NCBI GenBank assembly: GCA_002359315.1
Contig: DEMS01000004.1
Coordinates: forward strand, 35,110-78,593
Source: Bacteroidetes bacterium UBA2664
Lineage (GTDB): Bacteria; Bacteroidota; Rhodothermia; Balneolales; Balneolaceae
Length of the DNA stretch: 43,484 bases
Direction: 5' to 3'
A program made the position numbers and the translations under genes. The first letter of the stretch is position 1. Each line of letters starts with the position of its first letter. Shown in pieces: positions 1-8,204 of this stretch. The notes under the pieces are model-generated. The model had not been told where the DNA came from. It saw only the letters and a list, made by a program, of their open reading frames with translations, and ran no database searches.

Positions 1-28
1 ATGAATGATAGCTGATGAATGATGGCTG
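1..28. repeat. Two tandem copies of a 14-bp repeat at the window edge
   Basis: Positions 1-14 (ATGAATGATAGCTG) and 15-28 (ATGAATGATGGCTG) are head-to-tail copies with one mismatch. The array may continue to the left of the window. The rest of the stretch up to 192 has no gene that I can support. Confidence 0.6.
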
Positions 29-192
29 CTTATCAAAGATGCCCGATTTCCAAAAACCTCACCAAGAACACTCCTCTACAACTATTCTAATTTATCAACG
101 TTAAACCTTGGTAGCATACCGATAATATGTTAATTTCTGAATTAGTAATTCGTGCTCTCTGGTACACTTGATGTGAAGGATAAAAATTTAAA

Positions 193-732
193 ATGACTAA
201 AAGGTACAGTTTGAATCATATTGAGGGGAATCACACTCGCTATTTTAGCATTTTTGTGTTTGTGGTTCTGATCTCTATCTCTGTAACCGATCTCCATGCT
301 CAGGTTGAAGAGGATTCTACGAGGGCAGAAAGAGAGGGCCCTGAGCAACCGGAAGTGATCCGTCATAACACATTTATTAATACCCCTTATCAGAGTGGTA
401 TATCGGAATCTTATATGAGTCGATATCAGATCAACGATTATGACAGCAATTACAATTTCTTTCGCAGATTACGTCATCAGACAACAGAAGACTTTATTCT
501 TGGCAAAGATGAGGGATTTAACCCATACGGACTCGAATGGGAAGAGATGATTAATGAAAATCTAATGGCCATTTTGGAAGCAACTTTCAAAGAAAAAAGT
601 GAATTTTTCCGTCTTTTATCCAGAATTGCCCCATTTCTTGGATTTAGTTTTTATGAGCGATATGAAGTTCCTGTGGTACCCAGAATGGAGGATCCTGATG
701 TCACGCCCCGACAACATCCAGGTAGTAATTAA
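193..732 (+). CDS. Small exported protein of unknown function
   Basis: A 179-residue protein whose family I do not recognise. A hydrophobic segment at about residues 18-36 ends in a plausible signal peptidase I site (LHAQ), so export to the periplasm or outer membrane is likely. The mature part is hydrophilic and rich in acidic and aromatic residues, with an amphipathic stretch near residues 115-160 and a proline-rich tail (VPVVPRMEDPD). It has no membrane anchor after the signal peptide and no cysteine after cleavage, so it is not a lipoprotein. The start is ATG at 193. It is transcribed towards the MFS gene and the two are separated by a short tandem repeat. No function is inferred. Confidence 0.7.
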   Translation: MTKRYSLNHIEGNHTRYFSIFVFVVLISISVTDLHAQVEEDSTRAEREGPEQPEVIRHNTFINTPYQSGISESYMSRYQINDYDSNYNFFRRLRHQTTEDFILGKDEGFNPYGLEWEEMINENLMAILEATFKEKSEFFRLLSRIAPFLGFSFYERYEVPVVPRMEDPDVTPRQHPGSN

Positions 733-754
733 CGATTTTATTAAAACTTAACTT

Positions 755-796
755 TCAAGCCTCAAGCCTCAAGCCTCAAGCCTCAAGCCTCAAGCC
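755..796. repeat. Six tandem TCAAGCC heptamers
   Basis: Six perfect consecutive copies of TCAAGCC fill 755-796, between the stop codons of two convergent genes (732 and 825). It is a simple tandem repeat, likely to vary in copy number between strains. It has no spacers, so it is not a CRISPR array, and it has no dyad that would make it a terminator. Confidence 0.9.
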
Positions 797-824
797 CCAA
801 ATCTCATCACTCAAACCGCACTTC

Positions 825-2009
825 TCAAATCTCAGAATCAACATAATCATCTTTTCCTGCACCCAATCCGGACCATAATTTTAAAAGAGCGATTATAAAG
901 AGAAAAATGAGAGGGATAATCCAGTTTTCGAACCAATCAAAAATAGCACCAAAAAGCACCGGTCCGGTAGCAGCCAACGTATAACCAACCGATTGGGACA
1001 TTCCTGAGAGTTCATTGGCCGAAGTTGTTGTACGACTCCTTAATACAATTAACAAAAGTGCCAGGCCAAAACTGCCTCCCAATGCGAGTCCCATCAGGGA
1101 CACCCAAACAGAAATAAAGCCGATTGACGGAATTGAGAGTCCTACCAATGCTACTAATTCAAGGATAACGAGGAGGATGACCGGATTTTTTTGTTCCTTA
1201 ATTCTGGCAGCCCATGCCGGGATGAAGAGCGTAGCAGTGATCCCTACTCCTTGCATTAAGGCGAGTTGCCAGCCGGCCTCACCCGCTGTCAGGCCTCTCT
1301 CAATGAGTATGTCAGGCAGCCAGGCTATGAGAGTGTAAAAGGTGAGGGATTGCACACCCATAAAAATGGAGACATACCAGGCTAATTTGGAGGATCCCAA
1401 TTGTCTGAGTGACTCTCGAAATCCTTTTTTTAAAATAATTGGAATATTTGTCCGCATCTGAGGCAGCCAAAAAATAAGGGCAGTTAACGCTAGAAACCCC
1501 CAGACACCAAGTGCCCATCGCCAACCCAGCCCATAGGTCTCTGATAGGGGCACACTTGCTCCGGAAGCAACGGTGGCGCCAATTCCAAGAGTCGCTGAAT
1601 AGATACCTGTCATCGTTCCTGCTCGTTCCGGAAACTGTTTCTTGACAATCCCCGGGAGCAGTACATTGCCTAAAGCAATGCCTATTCCCAGCATGACGGT
1701 TCCTGAGTAAAGCAACATCACGGAGGGGTGAACACGAAGAAAAATCCCGCTTGTTAGAAGTGTGAGAGCTAACAACATGGTTCCTTCCGTGCCGATTTTA
1801 CGGGTGAAAAGGGGTGTAAGAACTGAAATTAATCCAAATCCTAACACCGGCAGTGTAGTAAGAAGGCCAATCGCCGAACTGGATAGCCCGGTGTCGAGCC
1901 GGATTTCACTGACAAGCGGACCGACTGCAGTGATTGCCGGTCTGAGATTCAGACTGATCAACAGAATTGCAATTAACAGAACTATTTTCCGGCTTTTTTC
2001 AGACGACAT
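825..2009 (-). CDS. MFS transporter, CynX/NimT-like
   Basis: A 394-residue polytopic inner membrane protein with about 12 hydrophobic segments, the usual length for major facilitator transporters. The N-terminus (LISLNLRPAITAVGPL) is characteristic of the CynX/NimT/YeaN branch, where the NLR-P motif in the first helix and the following VGPL are conserved. Family members carry cyanate (CynX) or 2-nitroimidazole (NimT), but the substrate here cannot be read from sequence. ATG start at 2009. It stands alone on the minus strand, divergent from pyrR with a gap of about 150 bp that must hold both promoters. There is no cynS-like gene nearby to suggest cyanate use. Confidence 0.85.
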   Translation of the reverse strand: MSSEKSRKIVLLIAILLISLNLRPAITAVGPLVSEIRLDTGLSSSAIGLLTTLPVLGFGLISVLTPLFTRKIGTEGTMLLALTLLTSGIFLRVHPSVMLLYSGTVMLGIGIALGNVLLPGIVKKQFPERAGTMTGIYSATLGIGATVASGASVPLSETYGLGWRWALGVWGFLALTALIFWLPQMRTNIPIILKKGFRESLRQLGSSKLAWYVSIFMGVQSLTFYTLIAWLPDILIERGLTAGEAGWQLALMQGVGITATLFIPAWAARIKEQKNPVILLVILELVALVGLSIPSIGFISVWVSLMGLALGGSFGLALLLIVLRSRTTTSANELSGMSQSVGYTLAATGPVLFGAIFDWFENWIIPLIFLFIIALLKLWSGLGAGKDDYVDSEI

Positions 2010-2160
2010 TTTAACATTGATTAAAATAAAAAGAAAAGGTACAAATTATCAGTTGATGGAACCGAATAGAATCCGCTAAAACGATAAAAAATGACTCTCT
2101 GCTCATTTCAATTGTTTTCCAAGCTATCAATTCCTAATTTTCCGCTGAATTTAATTTCAG

Positions 2161-2718
2161 GTGTATATTTTGGAACAAGCCAAAATTATGACGGAAGAGG
2201 ACGTTAATCGCACATATTTGCGATTTGCTCACCAGTTTCTCGAACCCTACGACGATCCTACCGAACCCGCGATAATCGGAATGCAGACGCGAGGTGTGTA
2301 TATGGGCAGGCGTATTATCTCAGTTATAGAAAACGAGTTGGATGTCAAACCGGATTTTGGAGTCCTGGATGTCACATTTTTCCGTGATGATTTCAGATCA
2401 AAATTAAAAATGCCTGAAGTAAAAGTAACTGAAATCCCATTCGATCTTTATAACAGGGATGTCATATTAATAGATGATGTTCTATACACGGGAAGAACGG
2501 TGCGATCGGCGATGGATGCACTCATGGCATATGGTCGACCCAGAAGTATTCGGTTCTGTTGTATGATCGACAGGGGACATCGGGAGTTACCGGTTAGTGC
2601 TGATTATGTAGGGCTAACGGTACCGACACATTTTAATGAAGAGGTTTTGGTTAAAGTAAAGGAGCTGGATGGTGAAGATGCCGTATATGTTGTAAAACGA
2701 GAGGCTTCGGATGAGTGA
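2161..2718 (+). CDS. pyrR: PyrR: pyrimidine operon regulator / uracil phosphoribosyltransferase
   Basis: A 185-residue phosphoribosyltransferase-fold protein. The PRPP-binding signature lies at about residues 101-113 (VILIDDVLYTGRT), and the N-terminal part (ILE...NRTYLRFAHQ, then GMQTRGVYMGRR) matches the PyrR family rather than Upp or PyrE. PyrR proteins bind UMP and pyr mRNA leaders and often have weak uracil phosphoribosyltransferase activity; whether this one binds RNA is not shown by the sequence. I keep the GTG start at 2161 because the conserved N-terminal strand lies right after it; the next ATG (2188) would cut into it. Its last 8 bp overlap the start of pyrB, implying translational coupling. 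Length is typical. Confidence 0.92.
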   Translation: MYILEQAKIMTEEDVNRTYLRFAHQFLEPYDDPTEPAIIGMQTRGVYMGRRIISVIENELDVKPDFGVLDVTFFRDDFRSKLKMPEVKVTEIPFDLYNRDVILIDDVLYTGRTVRSAMDALMAYGRPRSIRFCCMIDRGHRELPVSADYVGLTVPTHFNEEVLVKVKELDGEDAVYVVKREASDE

Positions 2719-3664
2719 ACCTGTGCTAAATGACTATCAATTTAAACAGAAGCACCTGCTTGGGCTTTCTGATTACACCGCTGATGATATCAAATTTGTT
2801 CTTCATCAGGCTAAAACATTTCGGGAAGTATTAAACCGGCCGGTTCCAAAGGTACCCACACTCAGAGATAAAACTATCGTAAATCTCTTCTACGAAAACA
2901 GTACCCGAACCAGGTTATCATTTGAACTGGCTCAAAAACGAATGGGTGCTGATGTCGTTAACTTTTCAGCCGGCACATCGAGCACAAGGAAAGGGGAGTC
3001 GCTGAAGGATACAATTCGAAATATCAGTTCTATGAAAATTGATATGGTGGTTGTCCGACATGAGAGTCCGGGAGTCCCTCATTTTCTAACCCAATGTGTT
3101 GATGCTTCCATTATCAATGCCGGTGATGGAGCACATGAACATCCGACACAAGCACTTTTGGATATGTTTACGATCCGGCAAGTTCATCCAGATCTGAAGG
3201 GGAGAAAAATTGCAATCATTGGAGATATCACCCATAGCCGGGTGGTGAGGTCAAATATAATCGGATTGATTAAATTGGGTGCAGAGGTCACGATTTGTGG
3301 TCCAAAGCCACTATTGCCAAGGTTTGTGGATACATTAGGTGCAAATGTGTCCTATAATTTAGAAGAGACGTTACGTTGGTGTGATGTGGCCATGGCATTA
3401 AGAATTCAAATGGAGAGAATGGGTGCAGTCACAGATCTGTTTCCAAGCCTGAGAGAGTATCATCAACTCTTCGGCATAAAAATGGAGCATCTGGAGAGAT
3501 ATCCTGATTTTATCATCATGCATCCGGGGCCAATCAACAGAGGTGTTGAAATGGAAAGTGATGTCGCCGACAGTGACAGGGCAGTGATCCTGGATCAGGT
3601 AACCAATGGATTGGCAGTTCGAATGGCAATCCTATATCTGCTCAGTGGCGGAAACCGGGTTTAA
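2711..3664 (+). CDS. pyrB: PyrB: aspartate carbamoyltransferase catalytic subunit
   Basis: A 317-residue enzyme that condenses carbamoyl phosphate with aspartate, the committed step of de novo pyrimidine synthesis. The carbamoyl-phosphate motif STRTR is at residues 64-68, SSTRKGES at 90-97, and HPTQ at 144-147; the C-terminal HPGPINRG loop is also present. It overlaps pyrR by 8 bp and forms a two-gene operon with it; no pyrC, carAB or pyrI gene follows. The absence of a nearby pyrI suggests an unregulated catalytic trimer, but pyrI could lie elsewhere. The stop codon shares a TTAA with the stop of the convergent EamA gene. Confidence 0.96.
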   Translation: MSEPVLNDYQFKQKHLLGLSDYTADDIKFVLHQAKTFREVLNRPVPKVPTLRDKTIVNLFYENSTRTRLSFELAQKRMGADVVNFSAGTSSTRKGESLKDTIRNISSMKIDMVVVRHESPGVPHFLTQCVDASIINAGDGAHEHPTQALLDMFTIRQVHPDLKGRKIAIIGDITHSRVVRSNIIGLIKLGAEVTICGPKPLLPRFVDTLGANVSYNLEETLRWCDVAMALRIQMERMGAVTDLFPSLREYHQLFGIKMEHLERYPDFIIMHPGPINRGVEMESDVADSDRAVILDQVTNGLAVRMAILYLLSGGNRV

Positions 3665-4560
3665 TTTTTGAATTTCCCATATCGGGTAATCAGGATCCCT
3701 CCAATAACAACAGCGGATCCCAGATATTGAAGCCACTCTAAGGACTCCCCAAGTAATATCACTCCAAATGCGAGCCCCAGTACGGGCACCAGGTTTTGAT
3801 AGGTTGCCGTTCTAACCGCTCCGACTTCCATAATCCCTTTATTCCAAATGATATACGCTAATCCGATTGCGAGGAGTCCGCTGTAGAAAACTCCACTCCA
3901 TGCCAAAATGGAGACATTTGCCCAATCGGTTGGGGCGGCAAAAGGGATGGCAATCAGTATGAGTGATACCGCGCCGGTGGATGTCATGAATGCAGAAAAT
4001 TGAAGAGGTGTATATCGGGTCAAAAATTGCTTTGAAAAAATAGTAAATAGTCCCCATACAGCTGCTGCAGCTAATATTGATATATCACCAAGAAATGTTT
4101 GAGATCCAAAAGAGATCGGGTCTTTTCCAAAGAAAACGATCAGGACCAGGCCGGTAAAGGCAAGTATGACACCCATTACCTTCATTCTGTTTAACGCTTC
4201 CATAGAAAAAAAATGAGAAAAGAGGGCAACCCAGATCGGTATCGTACCCAGCATGACCGCTGCATTGGCAGCAAGTGTTAAATCGATACCCACAATAAAA
4301 AGCCATTGATAAATCAAATTACCGGTTAAGCCAAGGGGTATAAGAATTCTCCAATCACTTCTCTTAACCCGAAACCAGGCTTTTTTTTGAGCAATTACAA
4401 TCCATATAAATGCAGATGCTAATACAAATCGGATTGCATTAAAGCTATAAGGGTCTATCTCAGCCAGACTCGCTTTGATGACGGTGAAATTGAGCGCCCA
4501 GACAAAGGCTATGGAGAAAAGTGCAAAGTCTGCACTTATGGATCGTTTTATTTGTGTCAT
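3661..4560 (-). CDS. EamA-family (DMT) transporter
   Basis: An inner membrane protein of about 299 residues with roughly ten hydrophobic helices arranged as two EamA repeats, typical of the drug/metabolite transporter superfamily. Substrates of this group include amino acids, purines and other metabolites and cannot be predicted here. I prefer the ATG at 4560 (MTQIKRS); a longer reading from a TTG at 4587 adds nine residues (MLYSLFKIS). The gene ends tail-to-tail with pyrB, overlapping it by 4 bp. A second EamA gene at 12508 has a similar two-repeat layout but the sequences are clearly different. Confidence 0.85.
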   Translation of the reverse strand: MTQIKRSISADFALFSIAFVWALNFTVIKASLAEIDPYSFNAIRFVLASAFIWIVIAQKKAWFRVKRSDWRILIPLGLTGNLIYQWLFIVGIDLTLAANAAVMLGTIPIWVALFSHFFSMEALNRMKVMGVILAFTGLVLIVFFGKDPISFGSQTFLGDISILAAAAVWGLFTIFSKQFLTRYTPLQFSAFMTSTGAVSLILIAIPFAAPTDWANVSILAWSGVFYSGLLAIGLAYIIWNKGIMEVGAVRTATYQNLVPVLGLAFGVILLGESLEWLQYLGSAVVIGGILITRYGKFKN

Positions 4561-4663
4561 GGAAATTTTGAAAAGTGAATATAACAAGTTTTATGAATGC
4601 ATCGTAAAAGATTTAGAAGATTGCAGCTTTTATAGGAACTCACTGAAAAACTTCATAGTTTAC

Positions 4664-4676
4664 TGACTATTATTCA
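4664..4676. promoter_or_regulatory. Putative TetR operator, copy 1 (imperfect)
   Basis: TGACTATTATTCA, an imperfect 13-bp palindrome just upstream of the TetR gene. It begins 18 bp before copy 2. The same 13-bp pattern recurs at the efflux genes. Assignment as an operator is inferred from position and symmetry. Confidence 0.45.
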
Positions 4677-4680
4677 ATAA

Positions 4681-5355
4681 ATGACCAACAGTCATAAAAT
4701 GAAAAAAATATCCAGAAAAGAGCGGGAACGGCTAGCCAGGAAAGAGGCAATCATTGATGCTGCTGAAGAGGTAATCACATTGAAAGGATTCAAAAATTCC
4801 ACAATGGATGAGATTGCGGAAAAAGCAGAGCTTGGGAAAGGAACTCTTTACCTCTATTTTAATAGCAAAACCTCGATCTACTTGGCTATCTGTGATCGTG
4901 GATCGAAGTTGTTAAACCAGAAAATGGCTCAGGTTATTACAATGGATATCAAGGGGATAGAGATGGTAAAAGAGATGGGCCATGTCTATTTGGATTTTAT
5001 AAAATCAAATCCAATCTATTTTAATGCTTTTAACTTTTTTGAAAATTCCCTGAGTGAAGATCGACTTGTAGAGAGTGCGATTGTTGATGATTTGCAAGAG
5101 CATGGTGTAGAAGCAATGACATACGTAGTTAGAGCGCTTCAAATTGGGATGCAAGATGGTACGATTCGTACTAATTATGACCCCAAAGAGTTGGGAATCA
5201 TCTTCTGGGGAGCTTCCAGGGGTGTAATTCAGGTTGCTTATATGAAAGAGAATAGAAAAAGCCTGAAAATATTGAGTGATATAAATTTTAGTTTAGAGTC
5301 ATTAGTCAATAGTTTTATCGACATTATAGGAAGCGGAATAAAAAATGACCAATAG
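4681..5355 (+). CDS. TetR/AcrR-family repressor of the RND efflux genes
   Basis: A 224-residue regulator. The helix-turn-helix lies at about residues 42-62 (TMDEIAEKAELGKGTLYLYF), preceded by a basic N-terminus; the remainder is the variable ligand-binding and dimer domain, usual for TetR proteins of about 200 residues. It sits directly upstream of, and in the same direction as, tolC-adaptor-RND genes, so it most likely represses them and itself and is released by a pump substrate. Matching 13-bp palindromes lie at its own start (4664-4676 and 4682-4694) and over its stop codon (5346-5358). ATG at 4681 is used; ATG at 4699 (residue 7) is an alternative that would leave the second palindrome untranslated. 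Confidence 0.88.
   Translation: MTNSHKMKKISRKERERLARKEAIIDAAEEVITLKGFKNSTMDEIAEKAELGKGTLYLYFNSKTSIYLAICDRGSKLLNQKMAQVITMDIKGIEMVKEMGHVYLDFIKSNPIYFNAFNFFENSLSEDRLVESAIVDDLQEHGVEAMTYVVRALQIGMQDGTIRTNYDPKELGIIFWGASRGVIQVAYMKENRKSLKILSDINFSLESLVNSFIDIIGSGIKNDQ
4682..4694. promoter_or_regulatory. Putative TetR operator, copy 2
   Basis: TGACCAACAGTCA has perfect TGAC/GTCA ends around a 5-bp centre. It overlaps the annotated start codon of the TetR gene, which would suit autorepression or suggest that translation begins at 4699. It differs at one base from copy 3 at 5346. Confidence 0.55.
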
Positions 5356-5358
5356 TCA
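5346..5358. promoter_or_regulatory. Putative TetR operator, copy 3, ahead of the efflux operon
   Basis: TGACCAATAGTCA is identical to copy 2 apart from one central base. It includes the TAG stop of the TetR gene and lies about 36-66 bp before the possible starts of the TolC-like gene, where an operator for the pump genes is expected. Confidence 0.55.
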
Positions 5359-5423
5359 AAAAATTCGAAACAAATTAAAATCAATATCGTAGAGTGAAAT
5401 CGATCTTTTTAAAAAAGAATAAA

Positions 5424-7031
5424 ATGAGTCAGAAATTTATGCAACACAGGTTCCTTAAAATTACAGCCTTTCTATCTGTCTTTACGTTCTGTTTCTCTTC
5501 AGCCTTGATGGCACAGGTTAATGCCCCCTCTTCATCCCCGGTGGGTGAAGAAATAACCATTACCCTGGATGAAGCAATTCAGATCGCATTGGTGAATAAT
5601 TATATGATTAGGAAAGGTATTCTGAATGTTGAAAATGCGGAAGCACAGATAAGAGAAGCATGGGGTACGGTTTATCCTCAAGTAAATACCTCCGGATCAT
5701 ATACCAGAAATTTGCAGACACCCAATCCATTTGCAGGATCGGACGCAGGTGGAATATTTCAATCTCTGGGTGCAATTGACTGGCTGGCATTCAACGAAGA
5801 GGCACGCACAGATGGAGATCCTTCCACAAATCCGATAACCATTGACGAATTTTTTGAGAGGCAGGAAGAGGGATACAGAAATGCCGGTATTCCAATACCG
5901 GGCATGGATGGATCCAACCCATTTGCAGTAGAAAATCAATTTCAATTTGGATTGTCAGTTACTCAAACACTTTATAGCGGAGCTGCTTTTGCAGCAATAA
6001 GGGGTGCGAATCAACTTAGAGAATTGAATGAGGATCAATCTGAATTTGAAAGACAAACTGTAGTTGAACAGATTAAAAGATCGTTTTATTCTGCCCTTCT
6101 CGCTAAAGAGCAATTGAATGTATTAAAATCCAGTGTTGAAAGATTGAGTGTGACCGTTGAAGAGACCAAAAAATCTGTTGAAGCCGGGGTCTTATCGAGG
6201 TATGACCGGGTGAGTGCAGAGGTTGAATTGGTAAACCTGGAGACAAGTCTTATAGAAGTTGAAAATCAAGCCGAATTGGCAATCAAGAACCTTGCACTTC
6301 AACTGGGAATTCCTACCAGAACAGTAATAAATCTGAGAGGTTCTCTCGAGTACAGTGATGCACTCCTGCCCAATACCTTTGATAAGGACATTGCTTATGA
6401 ATTAGCACTTCAGCAAAGACCGGATTTAAGTCAAATGGAAGGGTTGATATCACTTACTGAAATAGAGGGTGAAATCATTCGATCGGCTTATAAACCTACA
6501 ATTAGTGCATTTGCAAATGCAGCTTATATCGGATCGGTTCCATCGAATCGCCTCAATATTATGAGGGTTGCAGGTGAGGATTTCGAATTTACATCTGAAA
6601 CCAGGGACTTTTTTGATGAATCATACTGGAATCCTGCTGTATCAGTCGGTCTGCAGTTTAATTGGTCAATATTTAATGGATTTCAGACGAAGATGAGAGT
6701 TGAGCAGAATAAAATTGCGGTTCGTCAGGCAGAGATCGACCGCGAGCAGCAAAAAAATGGAATCTATTTGCAGATTGAACAATCAATCAGAAATCTTGAA
6801 ACAGCCCTTAGACGAATCCACAGTCAGGAACGCAATATTGAACAAGCAGAATTAAATTATGAGTACTCTCTTAGAAGGCTTGCTGAAGGAATCGGAACAC
6901 CACTTCAGGAAAGACAAGCATCATCACTTCTTGATCAAAGCAGGGTAAACTATTTGACAGCTGTCTATGACTATCTTATTGCGTTGAGTGAATATGAGAA
7001 AGCGATAGGTAAACCGGTATTAAACAACTAA
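5424..7031 (+). CDS. TolC-family outer membrane efflux protein
   Basis: About 535 residues. From ATG 5424 the protein opens with a basic segment and a hydrophobic stretch ending in ALMAQ, a good signal peptide; a GTG at 5394 would add ten residues. The mature protein has the TolC pattern: two repeats with long alpha-helical, coiled-coil-prone segments (for example around residues 200-290 and 430-520) separated by short strand-forming parts. TolC trimers form the outer membrane channel and periplasmic tunnel of tripartite pumps. It is followed after 6 bp by the adaptor and then the RND permease, so the three genes form a complete efflux operon, likely controlled by the upstream TetR protein. 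Confidence 0.92.
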   Translation: MSQKFMQHRFLKITAFLSVFTFCFSSALMAQVNAPSSSPVGEEITITLDEAIQIALVNNYMIRKGILNVENAEAQIREAWGTVYPQVNTSGSYTRNLQTPNPFAGSDAGGIFQSLGAIDWLAFNEEARTDGDPSTNPITIDEFFERQEEGYRNAGIPIPGMDGSNPFAVENQFQFGLSVTQTLYSGAAFAAIRGANQLRELNEDQSEFERQTVVEQIKRSFYSALLAKEQLNVLKSSVERLSVTVEETKKSVEAGVLSRYDRVSAEVELVNLETSLIEVENQAELAIKNLALQLGIPTRTVINLRGSLEYSDALLPNTFDKDIAYELALQQRPDLSQMEGLISLTEIEGEIIRSAYKPTISAFANAAYIGSVPSNRLNIMRVAGEDFEFTSETRDFFDESYWNPAVSVGLQFNWSIFNGFQTKMRVEQNKIAVRQAEIDREQQKNGIYLQIEQSIRNLETALRRIHSQERNIEQAELNYEYSLRRLAEGIGTPLQERQASSLLDQSRVNYLTAVYDYLIALSEYEKAIGKPVLNN

Positions 7032-7037
7032 TTAAAA

Positions 7038-8165
7038 ATGAATACAATGCGATATACAGTGAAACGATTATTACTCATTTTATTAATGCCGGCTGCACTT
7101 TTTACGGCCTGCAGTAATGGAAATGAAGAAGTTGAAGAAGCAACCAATGGGGTTCGCTTAATGCCGGTTGAAACCGTTACGATGGTGACCGGGGATTTTG
7201 ATGACTATATACGCCTATCGGGAACAGTTGAAGCGATTGATGATGCTACAATTTCATCTGAAAGTTCAGGCCGTATTCTTTCGATCAGTGATCGCGGCGA
7301 TCAAGTAAGCAGTGGCGACATTATCGCACGGCTGGATGATCGGGTAATCCGTGCACAGTATAATGCAGCCAAAACGGCATTTGAACTTGCTGATGACACA
7401 TTCAACAGATTAGAATCACTTTATGCAGATTCGATCATCAGTACTCAGGATTTCCGAAATGCAAGAGCACAAAGAGACCAGGCAAAAGCGCAGCTGGAAC
7501 TTACGAATAAGCAGTTGATGGATTCCCAAATTAAAGCACCCTTTAACGGACGGGTGGAGCAACGATTTGTAAGAACAGGTGAATTGGTGAACCCGGGTCA
7601 GCCGGTTGTCCGTCTTGTAAATACTGATAAGATTCGAATATTAGCCGGAATCCCTGAACGATTTTCTGGTGAGATTACAGAAGGTTCTGATGTTGAGGTG
7701 AATATAAGTGCGTTAGGTATTGAACCACTAGAGAGTACAATCACTTATTCCGGAAATGTTATTGACCCGGATACAAGAACCTATACAATTGAAGTTGAAT
7801 TGAACAATTCTGAGGGGATAATTAAGCCCGATATGATTGTTGAGCTACAGGTCAATAGATCAACCCTTCAGGATGTACTGATTATACCGAGAACGGCAGT
7901 TTTAAGAGATGAAGAAGGTTCATCCGTTTTTATTTCCAGAACTGATAATGAAGTTAAATATGCAGAATTAGTAAGTGTGACCACGGGGATGTCATCCGGG
8001 CCGGTTGTACAAATACTGAGTGGGCTGGAAGAGGGAGATGAAGTCGTTGTATCCGGGATGCGCTCTTTGAGTATTGGGGATCAATTAAATGTTATTCAAA
8101 CTGAGACCAGTTTGGAAAGAGCAGTGAAGCTAAGCCGGGAAAATCGTCCGGCTGCAGCATTTTAA
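7038..8165 (+). CDS. RND efflux periplasmic adaptor lipoprotein (membrane fusion protein)
   Basis: A 375-residue adaptor. The N-terminus is a lipoprotein signal with a lipobox ending at Cys25 (LFTAC), so it is anchored to a membrane by lipid. Then follow a barrel-sandwich/lipoyl half-motif (GRILSISDRGDQVSSGDIIARLDD region, about residues 82-106), a helical hairpin (about 110-155), the returning lipoyl half (KAPFNGRVEQRFV, about 168-180), a beta-barrel, and a C-terminal membrane-proximal domain (EGDEVVVSGM). It links the RND permease to the TolC-like channel. Second gene of the operon, 6 bp after tolC and 39 bp before the permease. Confidence 0.92.
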   Translation: MNTMRYTVKRLLLILLMPAALFTACSNGNEEVEEATNGVRLMPVETVTMVTGDFDDYIRLSGTVEAIDDATISSESSGRILSISDRGDQVSSGDIIARLDDRVIRAQYNAAKTAFELADDTFNRLESLYADSIISTQDFRNARAQRDQAKAQLELTNKQLMDSQIKAPFNGRVEQRFVRTGELVNPGQPVVRLVNTDKIRILAGIPERFSGEITEGSDVEVNISALGIEPLESTITYSGNVIDPDTRTYTIEVELNNSEGIIKPDMIVELQVNRSTLQDVLIIPRTAVLRDEEGSSVFISRTDNEVKYAELVSVTTGMSSGPVVQILSGLEEGDEVVVSGMRSLSIGDQLNVIQTETSLERAVKLSRENRPAAAF

Positions 8166-8204
8166 ACAGTTTCAATTAAGTCTATATAAGATCGGAAACC
8201 ATTT

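Noticed and set aside
755..796. Possible CRISPR array
   Set aside because: The units are 7 bp with no spacers and there are no cas genes nearby.
1015..2079. Plus-strand ORFs opposite the MFS gene
   Set aside because: They lie antisense to a well-defined transporter and have no features of their own.
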